A stretch of 64,000 nucleotides of DNA from Sphingobacterium spiritivorum ATCC 33861 (GTDB taxonomy: Bacteria; Bacteroidota; Bacteroidia; Sphingobacteriales; Sphingobacteriaceae). A program made the translations under genes and the position numbers. Positions 23,932 through 33,447 of the stretch are shown here, in pieces. Below the pieces are notes generated by a model, which saw nothing but the letters and a program-made list of their open reading frames with translations, searched no databases and had not been told where the DNA came from. Within the stretch, counting starts at the first letter, position 1, and every line of letters starts with the position of its first letter. The DNA is taken from the NCBI RefSeq assembly GCF_000143765.1, contig NZ_GL379770.1, positions 1,390,903-1,454,902 on the forward strand, given 5' to 3'.

Positions 23932-26850
23932 GTGGAAAGTATACAATCACTAGACCATTTGAGTGACCTCCTTAGTGGGGATCTTTATTATAACGATACA
24001 GCACAGCACCGTACAATTCGTATAGCTTATGCTACCGATGCATCAGTTTATCAGGAACTACCACTCGCAGTAGCGATTCCGAAAGACGTGCACGATCTGC
24101 ACCTGCTTATGAGCTATGCAACAGCTATGGCAATTACACTGATTCCGAGAACTGCCGGTACCTCTCTGGCAGGACAGGTGGTTGGTAAAGGAATTGTAGT
24201 AGATATGTCCAAACATTTTACACGCATCCTCGAATTGAATACCGAAGAGAAGTGGGTGAGAGTAGAGCCGGGAGTAATCCGTGACGATCTGAATGCCTAC
24301 CTGAAACCTTTCGGGTTAATGTTCGGACCGGAGACATCCACTGCCAGCAGAGCAATGGTAGGAGGAATGATTGGTAACAATTCGAGTGGACTTCACTCTA
24401 TTGTCTGGGGAGACACACGACAAAACCTTTTGTCGGCAAAGGTTCTCCTTGATGATCAGTCTGAAGTGGTGTTCGAGTCGCTGGATGAAAGTGCCTATTT
24501 CAAAAAATTGATTCAAAAGGATCGTGAAGGAGATATTTACAGAAGGATAAATGAAATCCTTACGAATGAGAAGAATCTGCAGGCTATTGAGAAAGGCTAT
24601 CCTAAAAGATCACTGACCAGACGTAATACAGGTTATGCCCTTGATATGCTTTCGGATAAAACCCAACCGTTTAATATGTGTAAACTGTTGGCCGGATCTG
24701 AAGGTACACTGGCAATAGTTACAGAAGCCAGGTTGAAGCTTATGCCTCTGCCTCCCCGCGAATTAGGGCTGCTATGTGTACATTTTGAGGATATGGTCGA
24801 GTGTATGCATGGTAACGTGGTTGCACTTTCCCATCGTCCCGAAGCATCCGAGCTGGTGGACAAGTATATCATGGATTTTACGGTCGGTCATCCGACTTAT
24901 CAGCACAATCGCTTCTTTATAGAAGGCGATCCGCAGGCTTTACTGATTGTGGAGTTCAGAGGGGATACAGCCGAAGAAGTAGCACAAAAGGCATTATTAC
25001 TTAAAGAAGAACTCATTTCAAAAGGATTGGGGTATGCCTATCCGTATGTGACGGGACCGCAGACAGATCTGGTATGGGATGTGCGTAAAGCCGGACTTGG
25101 CCTGATCCGTAACCTGCCCGGAGATAGCCAGCCTGTCAACCTGATAGAAGATTGTGCAGTATCTCCCGAAGATTTGCCGGCTTATGTAACGGATATTCAG
25201 AAATTATTACAGGAAGAAGCTGTGCACGCTTCCTACTATGCACATGCCGGAGCAGGAGAATTGCATATAGAACCTTTTGTTAATCTGAAGACTGCAGAAG
25301 GAAAGAAAACATTCAGAAGGATACTGGAACGCACCAGTGATCTGATACTTAAATATAACGGTTCCCTAAGTGGAGAGCATGGTGACGGACGGCTGAGAGG
25401 AGAGTTTATAGGTAAAGTTTTAGGTGAGGAAGTCTATGCTTTATTAGAGCAGGTCAAGCAGATATTTGATCCCAGAGGTATTTTCAATGCAAATAAAATT
25501 GTCAATACACCGCCTATGGATACGCATCTTCGTTATGATAATAATGATAACCGTACCGAGATCAAGACATACTTTGATTTTAGTAAAGATGAAAGTATAC
25601 TGAGACTGGCAGAGAAGTGTTCAGGTTCGGGAGACTGTCGCAAAACAGAGATTACCGGAGGTACCATGTGTCCTTCTTTTATGGCAACACGACGAGAAAA
25701 AGATACAACCCGGGCACGTGCTAATGTTCTGCGGCAATTTCTTACGAACTCTACCCAGACCAACCGGTTTGATCATGAAGAGCTTAAGGAAGTCATGGAT
25801 CTGTGTCTGAGCTGTAAAGGCTGTAAAACCGAATGCCCTTCCAGCGTGGATGTTGCCAAAATGAAAGCAGAGTTTCTGCAGCATTACTACGATGCAAACG
25901 GGGCCTCCTTCCGTACAAAGCTGATCGCTAATTTTACCAAATCCCAGCAACTGGGGGTAGCGGTGGCACCATTGTATAATCTGGTGGTCAAAAGTGATTT
26001 CCTGTCCGGGATAGTAAAACGTGTAGTTGGTTTTGCAGCTCAACGATCACTTCCTACAGTGGGAGGTACTACATTGAGTTCGTGGGCAAAAAAACAATCT
26101 TACAGCAGTGGCACTAATAAGAAAGTATATCTTTTCAGTGATGAATTTACAGAATACAATGACGTAGAAATTGGTAAAACAGCTTATAAACTCCTGGTAG
26201 CATTAGGCTATGAAGTAATCATCCCTAAGCATGTAGAAAGCGGACGGACCTACCTGTCAAAAGGTTTCGTAAAAGATGCCAAAGTATTGGCCAACCGGAA
26301 TGTCTCTCTGCTCAAAGATATTATATCCGAAAGCACACCTTTGCTGGGTGTAGAACCATCCGGTATAATTACTTTTAGGGATGAATACCCTTCCTTAGTA
26401 GACACTGATTTAAGAAGCGCAGCATATGAATTGGGGAAAAATGCCCTTATGATTGACGAATTTCTGGTTCGTGAGATCGAGGCGGGACGTATTCATAAGG
26501 AACAGTTTACAGCGGCTTCCAAAAAGATAAAATTACATGGACATTGTTATCAGAAAGCATTCAAACTGGTGAAAGCTACGGAAACATTACTTTCCTTCCC
26601 TCAAAACTACGAGGTAGAAGTGATCCCATCCGGATGTTGTGGTATGGCAGGCTCATTTGGTTATGAAAAGGAACATTACGAAGTTTCGATGCAGGTAGGA
26701 GAATTAGTATTGCTTCCTGAAGTGCGTAAAACAGATGCATCGACTCTGATTGCAGCGGCAGGTACTTCCTGCAGACATCAGATCAAAGATGGGACAGCGA
26801 GAAAATCCTACCATCCGGTAGAGATCTTATATGATGCATTAATCAAATAA
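23932..26850 (+). CDS. FAD-linked oxidase / Fe-S dehydrogenase fusion (YdiJ-like 2-hydroxyacid dehydrogenase)
   Basis: The 972-residue product combines three parts. Residues to about 530 are a PCMH-type FAD domain plus FAD-oxidase C-terminal domain (IPRTAGTSLAGQVVG, GGMIGNNSSGLHSI, GEHGDGRLRGEF). Residues about 565-650 are a two-cluster 4Fe-4S domain (CSGSGDCRK...CPSF, then CLSCKGCKTECPSS). The rest is a CCG cysteine-rich domain (HGHCYQKA, PSGCCGMAGSFGY). The same architecture is seen in E. coli YdiJ and in D-lactate or glycolate dehydrogenases, so it should oxidise a 2-hydroxyacid and pass electrons to the quinone pool. The start is GTG; no nearby ATG fits the conserved N-terminus. Confidence 0.93.
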   Translation: MESIQSLDHLSDLLSGDLYYNDTAQHRTIRIAYATDASVYQELPLAVAIPKDVHDLHLLMSYATAMAITLIPRTAGTSLAGQVVGKGIVVDMSKHFTRILELNTEEKWVRVEPGVIRDDLNAYLKPFGLMFGPETSTASRAMVGGMIGNNSSGLHSIVWGDTRQNLLSAKVLLDDQSEVVFESLDESAYFKKLIQKDREGDIYRRINEILTNEKNLQAIEKGYPKRSLTRRNTGYALDMLSDKTQPFNMCKLLAGSEGTLAIVTEARLKLMPLPPRELGLLCVHFEDMVECMHGNVVALSHRPEASELVDKYIMDFTVGHPTYQHNRFFIEGDPQALLIVEFRGDTAEEVAQKALLLKEELISKGLGYAYPYVTGPQTDLVWDVRKAGLGLIRNLPGDSQPVNLIEDCAVSPEDLPAYVTDIQKLLQEEAVHASYYAHAGAGELHIEPFVNLKTAEGKKTFRRILERTSDLILKYNGSLSGEHGDGRLRGEFIGKVLGEEVYALLEQVKQIFDPRGIFNANKIVNTPPMDTHLRYDNNDNRTEIKTYFDFSKDESILRLAEKCSGSGDCRKTEITGGTMCPSFMATRREKDTTRARANVLRQFLTNSTQTNRFDHEELKEVMDLCLSCKGCKTECPSSVDVAKMKAEFLQHYYDANGASFRTKLIANFTKSQQLGVAVAPLYNLVVKSDFLSGIVKRVVGFAAQRSLPTVGGTTLSSWAKKQSYSSGTNKKVYLFSDEFTEYNDVEIGKTAYKLLVALGYEVIIPKHVESGRTYLSKGFVKDAKVLANRNVSLLKDIISESTPLLGVEPSGIITFRDEYPSLVDTDLRSAAYELGKNALMIDEFLVREIEAGRIHKEQFTAASKKIKLHGHCYQKAFKLVKATETLLSFPQNYEVEVIPSGCCGMAGSFGYEKEHYEVSMQVGELVLLPEVRKTDASTLIAAAGTSCRHQIKDGTARKSYHPVEILYDALIK

Positions 26851-26942
26851 TTTTTTTGTTCGTATGATAAATGAAAAACAAAATGAATATCTTGGTGTTT
26901 TACAGTAAAAAGTAATTAATTGTTAAATCAATATTAATCAAT

Positions 26943-27569
26943 ATGAACGTTATAAAAAGTTTATTTGGCATTAGTGTTTTGGCTTTAGCTGTTGCATGTG
27001 GTGACTCCGCTAATAAATCCAAAGACGGTAAAAAAACAGGAGAGGTCGCTCTTCATCAGCTGGCGGATTCCACAGATGCAAAAAAACATTTCTATTTTAC
27101 AATTAAGGAAGACGGTACATCCGATTCGTCTGTTTTTTACGTAGCCAAAGGGTTGTACAATACAGACACAGTAGGGCTTCGACTGGAAGTACTATCGGAT
27201 ATTCAGCCGGGGATCAATGCCGATGGTACACCTAATGAGGATAATGGATTCCGAAAAGGTGCTATTAAGATTTCATCATTGGGAGCTCAATCCGATGCGT
27301 TTGTGAAAAGTGCAGCTCACTTGTTCAAAATACCGGAAAGTAAGCCGATGTTGAGTTCTCCGATATTACCGACTGTATTTTCCTCTAATAAAGGTAAAGT
27401 CGATCTGACGAAAAACGGAACATATAGCTTCAAATTATTCTTTGATATTCCGAATGATAAGCAAGCTGAAGTGTTTGCTGTGATAGATACATACAAAAAT
27501 TCATTTGAGATTACTGAAAAGGATTCTACATTTCGTACTCAATTCTTAAAAGCCTTTACTGGTGAATAA
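26943..27569 (+). CDS. Lipoprotein of unknown function
   Basis: A 208-residue protein with a signal ending in the lipobox AVAC (Cys 19) and a Lys/Ser-rich linker. The mature part alternates beta-like segments (KHFYFTIKEDGTSDSSVFYV, YSFKLFFDIP). I do not recognise a domain. It is flanked by 92 bases upstream, with a run typical of a promoter region, and a possible weak terminator downstream, so it may be monocistronic. Confidence 0.7.
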   Translation: MNVIKSLFGISVLALAVACGDSANKSKDGKKTGEVALHQLADSTDAKKHFYFTIKEDGTSDSSVFYVAKGLYNTDTVGLRLEVLSDIQPGINADGTPNEDNGFRKGAIKISSLGAQSDAFVKSAAHLFKIPESKPMLSSPILPTVFSSNKGKVDLTKNGTYSFKLFFDIPNDKQAEVFAVIDTYKNSFEITEKDSTFRTQFLKAFTGE

Positions 27570-27596
27570 AGGTTTTGGAATGATATAAAGTAGGGG

Positions 27597-27620
27597 AAGG
27601 GATGCCAAAAGGTGTCCCTT
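27597..27620 (+). terminator. Possible weak terminator after the 26.9 kb lipoprotein
   Basis: A 10-base stem with two wobble pairs (27597-27606 with 27611-27620) and an AAAA loop is followed by CTTTG only. The T-tract is poor, so readthrough into the next genes is possible. Confidence 0.4.
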
Positions 27621-27658
27621 CTTTGTATAGTTAATTTTAGATTTTGATTGTTGTATAT

Positions 27659-28552
27659 ATGCGTATTCGTTACCTGATTCTGATCCTTATTATTTTAAAA
27701 TGTTGTGTGATTGAAGCTCAACAGTCAACTGTTCCTGTCAGCAGAAGCAGTCTTGGCAAACTTACTGATCCCAGAATGCAGGAAGCTTCAGGTCTGGTCG
27801 CTTCCTCGGTGAATAAGCAACATTTCTGGACACATAATGACAGCGGAGATGAAGGACGCATTTTCTTAATCGATAATAAAGCCAGACTCCGGGCAATTTA
27901 CACATTGGAAGGTGTAGACGCTGTAGATTGTGAAGATATCGCATGGCTTGAAATAGACGGAGAACCTTATCTGTTGCTGGCTGATATTGGTGATAACTTA
28001 GCACACAGGTCTTTCGTCTCTTTATATCTGTTTAAAGAACCGATGGCGGATACTTCGCGACTCGTACATCGTATTCCTAAAGAACAGATCCGTCACATTC
28101 CGCTGCGGTATCCGGATAAAGCCAGAGATGCTGAAGCCATTATCGTCCTTCCGGAAAACAATCAGATTATGATCTTTTCAAAGCGCGATTTCCGAACGGG
28201 TATTTATGTTTCGGATGTATTGGGAGATTCCTTAAAAAACGACGAGCAGCTAAAGAAAGTGGGCGAGTTGCCTTTTAACTTTATTACTGCGGCAGACATT
28301 TCCCGTGACGGACGCCAGTTGATTATGAAAAATCTGACGAATGTCTATTACTGGAAACTGGATCCCCCTACAGGAATACTTGAAAACCTGAAGAAACCAT
28401 TTGTGAAACTTCCCTATAGTCCCGAACCACAGGGCGAAGCTATTGCATTCGACTTGGATGGCACATGTTTTTATACGCTCAGTGAACAACCTTTTGGTTT
28501 AAGTTCTTATCTTTATCAATATAAATTCTACAACTATGACCAAAACCATTAA
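27659..28552 (+). CDS. Secreted beta-propeller-like protein
   Basis: About 297 residues. I start at the ATG at 27659; the frame also opens at a TTG at 27644. A signal peptide (YLILILIILKCCVIEAQ) is followed by repeated beta segments such as EASGLVAS, FWTHNDSGDEGRIFLID, DCEDIAWLE and LLLADIGDN. These D-x-G and acidic loop patterns resemble secreted esterase-like-phytase or SdiA-regulated type propellers, but no catalytic residues can be assigned. It overlaps the next gene by 17 bases, so the two are translationally linked and may act on the same substrate in the periplasm. Confidence 0.72.
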   Translation: MRIRYLILILIILKCCVIEAQQSTVPVSRSSLGKLTDPRMQEASGLVASSVNKQHFWTHNDSGDEGRIFLIDNKARLRAIYTLEGVDAVDCEDIAWLEIDGEPYLLLADIGDNLAHRSFVSLYLFKEPMADTSRLVHRIPKEQIRHIPLRYPDKARDAEAIIVLPENNQIMIFSKRDFRTGIYVSDVLGDSLKNDEQLKKVGELPFNFITAADISRDGRQLIMKNLTNVYYWKLDPPTGILENLKKPFVKLPYSPEPQGEAIAFDLDGTCFYTLSEQPFGLSSYLYQYKFYNYDQNH

Positions 28553-29363
28553 ACACATTTTGTGGACAACGCTGTTCTTTACTTTTTGTCAGTTGACATA
28601 TGCCGCTCAGGTAGATACATTGAGCATTCAGAGTGCGCGCATGAATAAGAAAATTAAAACGGTCGTAATCCTTCCTGATAATTATCAAAAAAGCACATCC
28701 CTTCCTGTATTGTATCTGTTGCACGGCTGGTCAGGTAGTTACAATAACTGGGTAAACAAAGTTCCGCATATCAAACAGCTGGTAGATCGGTACAATTACA
28801 TCGTAGTGTGTCCGGACGGAGGATATGACAGCTGGTATTGGGATATCGAAGGCCAGCCGAACTATCAATATGAAACATTTGTATCCGGCGAGTTGGTCAG
28901 CGAGATAGACCGCAAGTATCCGACCTGTAAAGATCGTTCAGGCAGAGGTATTACAGGATTAAGTATGGGTGGGCATGGCGCTCTTTCTCTGGCATTTAAA
29001 CATCAGGATGTTTATGGTGCTGCAGGAAGCACTTCAGGCGGAGTCGATATTCTGCCATTTGCAAATAACTGGAGTATAAGAGAGCGTATTGGTACTCAGA
29101 CGCAAAAACCTGAAGAATGGAGCAAAAGATCAGTTATTGAAATGACTCATCTGCTTACACCCGGAAGTTTGAAATTGTTTATCGACTGTGGTTACGGAGA
29201 TTTTTTCTATCCGGTAAATGTGAAGTTGCACGAAAAGTTACAATACCTTAATATCGAACATCATTTCCTTACATTGCCCGGAAAACACGATTGGAAGTAC
29301 TGGTCGCAGTCTATTGATTATCAAATGGCCTTTTTTAATCAGTTTTTTCATCAGGAAATCTAA
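28536..29363 (+). CDS. Secreted esterase, S-formylglutathione hydrolase/esterase D family
   Basis: The 275-residue alpha/beta hydrolase has a signal peptide (to about residue 25, TYAAQ), the oxyanion region PVLYLLHGWSGSYNNW, the nucleophile elbow GLSMGGHGA with Ser at about residue 146, and late acid and His candidates in LFIDCGYGDFF and LPGKHDWKYW. Secreted members of this family include acetyl or feruloyl esterases and mycolyltransferase-like proteins. It starts inside the end of the upstream propeller-like gene and is followed by a strong terminator, so the two form one operon. The substrate is not predictable. Confidence 0.92.
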   Translation: MTKTIKHILWTTLFFTFCQLTYAAQVDTLSIQSARMNKKIKTVVILPDNYQKSTSLPVLYLLHGWSGSYNNWVNKVPHIKQLVDRYNYIVVCPDGGYDSWYWDIEGQPNYQYETFVSGELVSEIDRKYPTCKDRSGRGITGLSMGGHGALSLAFKHQDVYGAAGSTSGGVDILPFANNWSIRERIGTQTQKPEEWSKRSVIEMTHLLTPGSLKLFIDCGYGDFFYPVNVKLHEKLQYLNIEHHFLTLPGKHDWKYWSQSIDYQMAFFNQFFHQEI

Positions 29364-29464
29364 AAATTTTGTCCGATTTGAATAAATAATTTGCCGGCTT
29401 AAATAATTGTATGCATATTTGTGACAGAGAAACCATACTAATTACATTATAAACTTATTCAAAG

Positions 29465-29498
29465 CCAGGCCTTACTCAGTTAAGGCCTGGTTTTTTTT
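29465..29498 (+). terminator. Rho-independent terminator after the esterase gene
   Basis: A perfect 10-base stem (29465-29474 with 29481-29490), a six-base loop and eight T residues (29491-29498). Confidence 0.92.
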
Positions 29499-29540
29499 AT
29501 TATAATTTCTTTTTAGAATGCAGATGATTTTGGTTTTTTA

Positions 29541-29601
29541 GAAGCGTTGCTAAAATTTTTCTCTCCTTGAAAAGGAGACATGCCCGAAGGGCAGAGAGGT
29601 T
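29541..29601. repeat. Intergenic repeat A, copy 1
   Basis: Begins GAAGCGTTGCTAAAA, then a CTCTCCTTGAAAAGGAGA palindrome, then ATGCCCGAAGGGCAGAGAGG. Copy 2 at 29972-30031 is the same apart from a few substitutions and a small difference between the two halves. Both halves can form hairpins. Confidence 0.85.
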
Positions 29602-29616
29602 AAAATATAAGTTTAT

Positions 29617-29678
29617 AACCTCTCCCTAACCCTTTCGACGAGTCGGAACAGGTTATCCTTAAAAGGGACAGGGAATAG
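29617..29678. repeat. Intergenic repeat B, copy 1
   Basis: Reads AACCTCTCCCTAACCCTTTC, then GACGAGTCGGAACAGGTT and a CCTTAAAAGGGACAGGGAATAG tail (62 bases overall). Copy 2 at 29823-29884 differs at a handful of bases. The ends are partly complementary (CTCTCC.../...GGAGAG), so the unit can fold. Confidence 0.85.
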
Positions 29679-29822
29679 CTTTACCGATGATAAGTATTCT
29701 TGATCGCGTCTGCTGCTGTCCTCACCGGCAATATGATAATTCTGGTTCTATCATTTGGCGGGGACGCCAAATGACGCTGTTTTGAATTTTTTTAATCTTA
29801 AACTTTTATAGTAAAATTGTAG

Positions 29823-29884
29823 AACCTCACCCTAACCCTTCCGACGAGTCGGAACAGGTTCTCCTTGAAAAGGAGAGGGAATAG
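29823..29884. repeat. Intergenic repeat B, copy 2
   Basis: Same length as copy 1. The tail here, CTCCTTGAAAAGGAGAGGGA, keeps a fuller inverted repeat than copy 1. Confidence 0.85.
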
Positions 29885-29971
29885 GTTCCGTTTTTAAAGT
29901 CTGTAAATATTTTAGATATTATAGTTTCCTTTTGATTCCCTACTTAAAAAGGAGAGTAGGTGGGCTTTGTA

Positions 29972-30031
29972 GAAGCGTTACTAAAATCATCTCTCCTTTT
30001 CAAGGAGAGATGCCCGAAGGGCAGAGAGGTT
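29972..30031. repeat. Intergenic repeat A, copy 2
   Basis: CTCTCCTTTTCAAGGAGAG forms a near-perfect hairpin and is followed by the GCCCGAAGGGC palindrome and AGAGAGGTT. It lies just downstream of the DUF2490 gene stop (minus strand) and could act in its 3' end. Confidence 0.85.
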
Positions 30032-30053
30032 TCAAACCCAGCTCTGCAAAATA

Positions 30054-30734
30054 TTAATTTGCGAAAATATTGGAAGTAAGCATCCTTACCTGTAATAAGT
30101 TGCGTTTTCTTTCTCCAAAATGCTGATTGAGCAAACCTGCTTCTACTCTTATTTTCGGACTTACAACGTATCCAACAGAACCATAGAGCCTGTTTTGGTC
30201 AAAGGCTTCTTTTTTCATGTTGATAAATACTTCATTATAGGCACTGAAATATACTGTTCGGGGTTTCATCTCCTGTGTTGAGAGCGGTACATTGACACTT
30301 AGAAAATAGCGCATGCGCAGATCGGTACGTTTTCGCATAAAGCGTTGTTCAAAGCGGTATCGATGACTTATCGCCACTCTTCCAAACTTTTGTTTAGTGA
30401 GGAATTGCTGATAAATGCGATGTTCTGAAATCTGTTCAGGAATAAGACCATCTATATCCTGCAATACATAAGCGTATCCCAGCAAAAGATTGTTATTGTT
30501 TTCAGAAAGATCATATCCTACACCTGATCTTAAAAGCAACTGATCCAGATCGCCCATAATATTGTGATTCCGGTATTGAAAATCATAACTTAATACCCAG
30601 CGTTTAGCAATCTTTTCATCTCCCATAAGTATATACCATGCACCCAGATCTTCAGAAGAAGCTGACTGAGCAACCGATGGTGTCGCACTAAACATAAGCA
30701 GTAAAACTGAAACTGCAGTAAATATAGTTTTCAT
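30054..30734 (-). CDS. DUF2490 outer-membrane beta-barrel-like protein
   Basis: A 226-residue protein with a signal peptide ending SVAQ, then DLGAWYILMGDEKIAKRWVL and regularly alternating strands (LLLGYAYVLQD, SHRYRFEQRFM, RMRYFLSVNVPL, PRTVYFSAYNEVFIN). It matches DUF2490, predicted small outer-membrane barrels of unknown role. It ends with alternating residues but not with the aromatic usual for barrels. It is transcribed alone toward the repeat-rich gap. Confidence 0.85.
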   Translation of the reverse strand: MKTIFTAVSVLLLMFSATPSVAQSASSEDLGAWYILMGDEKIAKRWVLSYDFQYRNHNIMGDLDQLLLRSGVGYDLSENNNNLLLGYAYVLQDIDGLIPEQISEHRIYQQFLTKQKFGRVAISHRYRFEQRFMRKRTDLRMRYFLSVNVPLSTQEMKPRTVYFSAYNEVFINMKKEAFDQNRLYGSVGYVVSPKIRVEAGLLNQHFGERKRNLLQVRMLTSNIFAN

Positions 30735-31118
30735 AGTGTTGTAGATAAAGAATGGTAATAGTCAACACCAAAAATAAGATAATCATCGAATAACATAATT
30801 ACTACCGAAGAATGATATGGAATTGTTACATGCTCAGAATTCTTATTTCTGATGGTCAGCGAAGCTGACTGATGATAACATTAATCAGAAAAATCTAAAC
30901 AGAATGTTTCGATTTAAGACTTTATTATTATTTTTTGGTTATGGAATATAAATGAAAATAGATGCCTGGCTATATTTTAGTTGTAAATATTAATCTTTAA
31001 GCAAATTATAATGCAAATTACAGATTAACAATAAACTTAACGGAAAATAAACATTGACTGTCAGATTGTTTTATCGGTATTTTATGCTATTTTTACCGGC
31101 TGAAAGATTTATGACAAT
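30735..31118. other. 384-base divergent intergenic region
   Basis: AT-rich, between the divergent DUF2490 and TonB receptor genes, and expected to hold both promoters. The only structure I see is a small hairpin, GTCAGCGAAGCTGAC, near 30855-30869. No ORF. Confidence 0.6.
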
Positions 31119-33443
31119 ATGTTTCCAAAAATATCAGCCCTTCTCATTTTTTTATTTGTAGTAAAAGTGTGCGTGGCACAAAATACGTATACAATCAGTG
31201 GATTTATACGGGATAATAGTACAGGAGAGACCTTAATAGGTGCCATTGTACAAGGTGAAGACCCTAAATTTATAGCACGAACCAACAATTACGGTTATTA
31301 TGCGTTGAGCCTTCCGGCAGGACAGCATAAATTGACATTTCGGTATGTCGGTTATGCCATCACTGAAGAAGTTATCACTATTAATGATAACATGAAGAAA
31401 AATGTCGAATTGATTCCTAATCAGAATGAGCTGGAAGAAGTAGTTGTTTCTGCCCGTAAGAAGAACAGTAATGTGGAAAGCCCACAGATGGGAAGTTTCA
31501 AGTTCAATACCTCTGAAATCCGTAATATTCCTGTCGTCTTTGGTGAAAAAGATATTTTAAAAACGTTTCAGTTGTTACCGGGAGTTGCATCCGGAGGAGA
31601 GGGTAGTGCTAATTTCTATGTAAGAGGTGGAGGCGGAGACCAGAATCTTATCTTACTGGATGAGGCTACTGTGTACAACTCATCTCACCTTTTAGGTTTT
31701 TTCTCAACATTCAATTCGGATGCTATCAAAGATGTCGAACTCTATAAAGGCGGAATTCCTTCACAATATGGAGGACGTATCTCTTCTGTAATGGATATTA
31801 CCATGTTAGATGGTAACAGCAAAGAATTCAGTATGGAAGGAGGGATAGGACTTATCGCTTCCAGGTTGAAGGTAGAAGCCCCGATTGTAAAAGACAAAAG
31901 TTCATTTATGATAAGTGGAAGGAGAACGTATGCGGATATGTTCCTGAAGTTGTCAAATGATGAAGATGCTAAGAAAAGTAAGCTTTACTTTTACGATCTG
32001 AATGCTAAAGCTAATTACAAGCTGAATGACAAAAATACCATTTACGTTTCCGGATATTTCGGAAAAGACGAACTGGGTTATTCAGACAAATTCAGTTTTG
32101 ATTGGGGAAATGCGACAGCCACATTACGTTGGAATAATGTAATTAATGATAAACTATTCAGTAACACCTCATTGATCTACAGTAATTTTAATTACAATGT
32201 GAATGTAAATAGTGATAATAATGTATTTAAGATTGCTTCAAAGATCAATAACTGGAACTTTAAGGAAGATTTTCAATATTTCACCAATCCTAAGAATACA
32301 TTCAAATTTGGTGTTCATTTGCTTTATCAAAAAATATCTCCCGCGAGTCTGAATGCTACAGGAGGTTCGGAAGTCAACTCTATCTTTATCGAACCTCGTA
32401 AAGGTCTTGATGCATCGGCATACTTTTCACATGAGTGGAAACCTACCGACAGACTTTCTATGATTTATGGTGTGCGGTTATCAGACTTTTTCGTGCTTGG
32501 TCCGGGTACTTTCTACAACTATGATGAAGAAGGAGAACCCATTGGAAGTAATACTTATGGAGATAATAAAGTGATCAAGCAATACCTTAATCTGGAACCC
32601 AGATTATCGATGTCTTACAAGCTGAATGAAAAACAAAGTTTAAAATTATCGTTCAACCGTATCACCCAAAATCTGCATCAGCTGACCAATACGACATCCA
32701 GTCTGCCTACCGACCAATATGTATTAAGCAGTGCTAATATCAAACCTCAGTATGCCAATCAGGGCGCATTCGGATATTTCCGTAACTTCAAAGACAATAC
32801 CTATGAGTTTTCGGTAGAAGCATATTATAAGCAAATGGGAAATCAGATCGATTTCAGAAATGGGGCAGACCTGCAGGCTAATAAGTATCTGGAAGGAGAG
32901 TTGTTATATGGTGACGGCAGAGCGTATGGACTGGAATGGTACCTGAGAAAAAGAGAAGGCCGCTTCAACGGATGGATCAGCTATACCTTGTCCAAAAGTG
33001 AACGCCAGTTTGACGAGATTAATAACGGATCCTGGTTCAATGCCAGACAAGACCGTACACACGATGTATCCGTCGTGGGTATATATCAATTGAGTAAGAA
33101 ATGGACATTAGGTGCTACATTTGTATATAACACGGGTAATGCCATTACATTCCCCAGTGGTAAATATGAAGTAGATGGCCGTACGATGTTTTACTATACC
33201 GAAAGAAACGGATACCGTATGCCGGCTTATCACAGACTTGATCTTTCTGCTACCTATTCACGAAAACGTCCCGGCAAAAAATATCACTCCAGCTGGTCAT
33301 TTGGTGTTTATAATGCCTACAATCGTAAAAATGCCTATATCATAGACTTCAGAGAAAATGAAGACAACTCGAATATTACTGAAGCCTATCGTATTGCATT
33401 ATTCGGAGCTATTCCTTCTATTACCTGGGACTTTAAATTTTAA
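31119..33443 (+). CDS. TonB-dependent receptor with carboxypeptidase-like N-terminal domain
   Basis: The 774-residue protein has a signal peptide (to residue 20, CVAQ), a carboxypeptidase-like regulatory domain (about 25-105), a plug (about 120-225; EKDILKTFQLLPGVASGGEG, YVRGGGGDQNLILLD, GGIPSQYGGRISSVMDI) and a barrel ending TWDFKF. The plug style and size differ from SusC proteins and match the receptors that pair with DUF4249 lipoproteins. The DUF4249 gene follows four bases later. It should import a ligand through the outer membrane; which one is unknown. Confidence 0.94.
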   Translation: MFPKISALLIFLFVVKVCVAQNTYTISGFIRDNSTGETLIGAIVQGEDPKFIARTNNYGYYALSLPAGQHKLTFRYVGYAITEEVITINDNMKKNVELIPNQNELEEVVVSARKKNSNVESPQMGSFKFNTSEIRNIPVVFGEKDILKTFQLLPGVASGGEGSANFYVRGGGGDQNLILLDEATVYNSSHLLGFFSTFNSDAIKDVELYKGGIPSQYGGRISSVMDITMLDGNSKEFSMEGGIGLIASRLKVEAPIVKDKSSFMISGRRTYADMFLKLSNDEDAKKSKLYFYDLNAKANYKLNDKNTIYVSGYFGKDELGYSDKFSFDWGNATATLRWNNVINDKLFSNTSLIYSNFNYNVNVNSDNNVFKIASKINNWNFKEDFQYFTNPKNTFKFGVHLLYQKISPASLNATGGSEVNSIFIEPRKGLDASAYFSHEWKPTDRLSMIYGVRLSDFFVLGPGTFYNYDEEGEPIGSNTYGDNKVIKQYLNLEPRLSMSYKLNEKQSLKLSFNRITQNLHQLTNTTSSLPTDQYVLSSANIKPQYANQGAFGYFRNFKDNTYEFSVEAYYKQMGNQIDFRNGADLQANKYLEGELLYGDGRAYGLEWYLRKREGRFNGWISYTLSKSERQFDEINNGSWFNARQDRTHDVSVVGIYQLSKKWTLGATFVYNTGNAITFPSGKYEVDGRTMFYYTERNGYRMPAYHRLDLSATYSRKRPGKKYHSSWSFGVYNAYNRKNAYIIDFRENEDNSNITEAYRIALFGAIPSITWDFKF

Positions 33444-33447
33444 TATC

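Larger units (their letters stand above)
29364..30053. other. 690-base intergenic region packed with repeats
   Basis: Contains a strong terminator, two copies each of two palindrome-rich repeats (A and B), and a CATTTGGCG...CGCCAAATG hairpin near 29751-29772. I see no ORF worth calling. Confidence 0.75.

Noticed and set aside
29541..30031. CRISPR array
   Set aside because: The repeats are only two copies of each kind, unevenly spaced, without constant-length spacers, and there are no cas genes.
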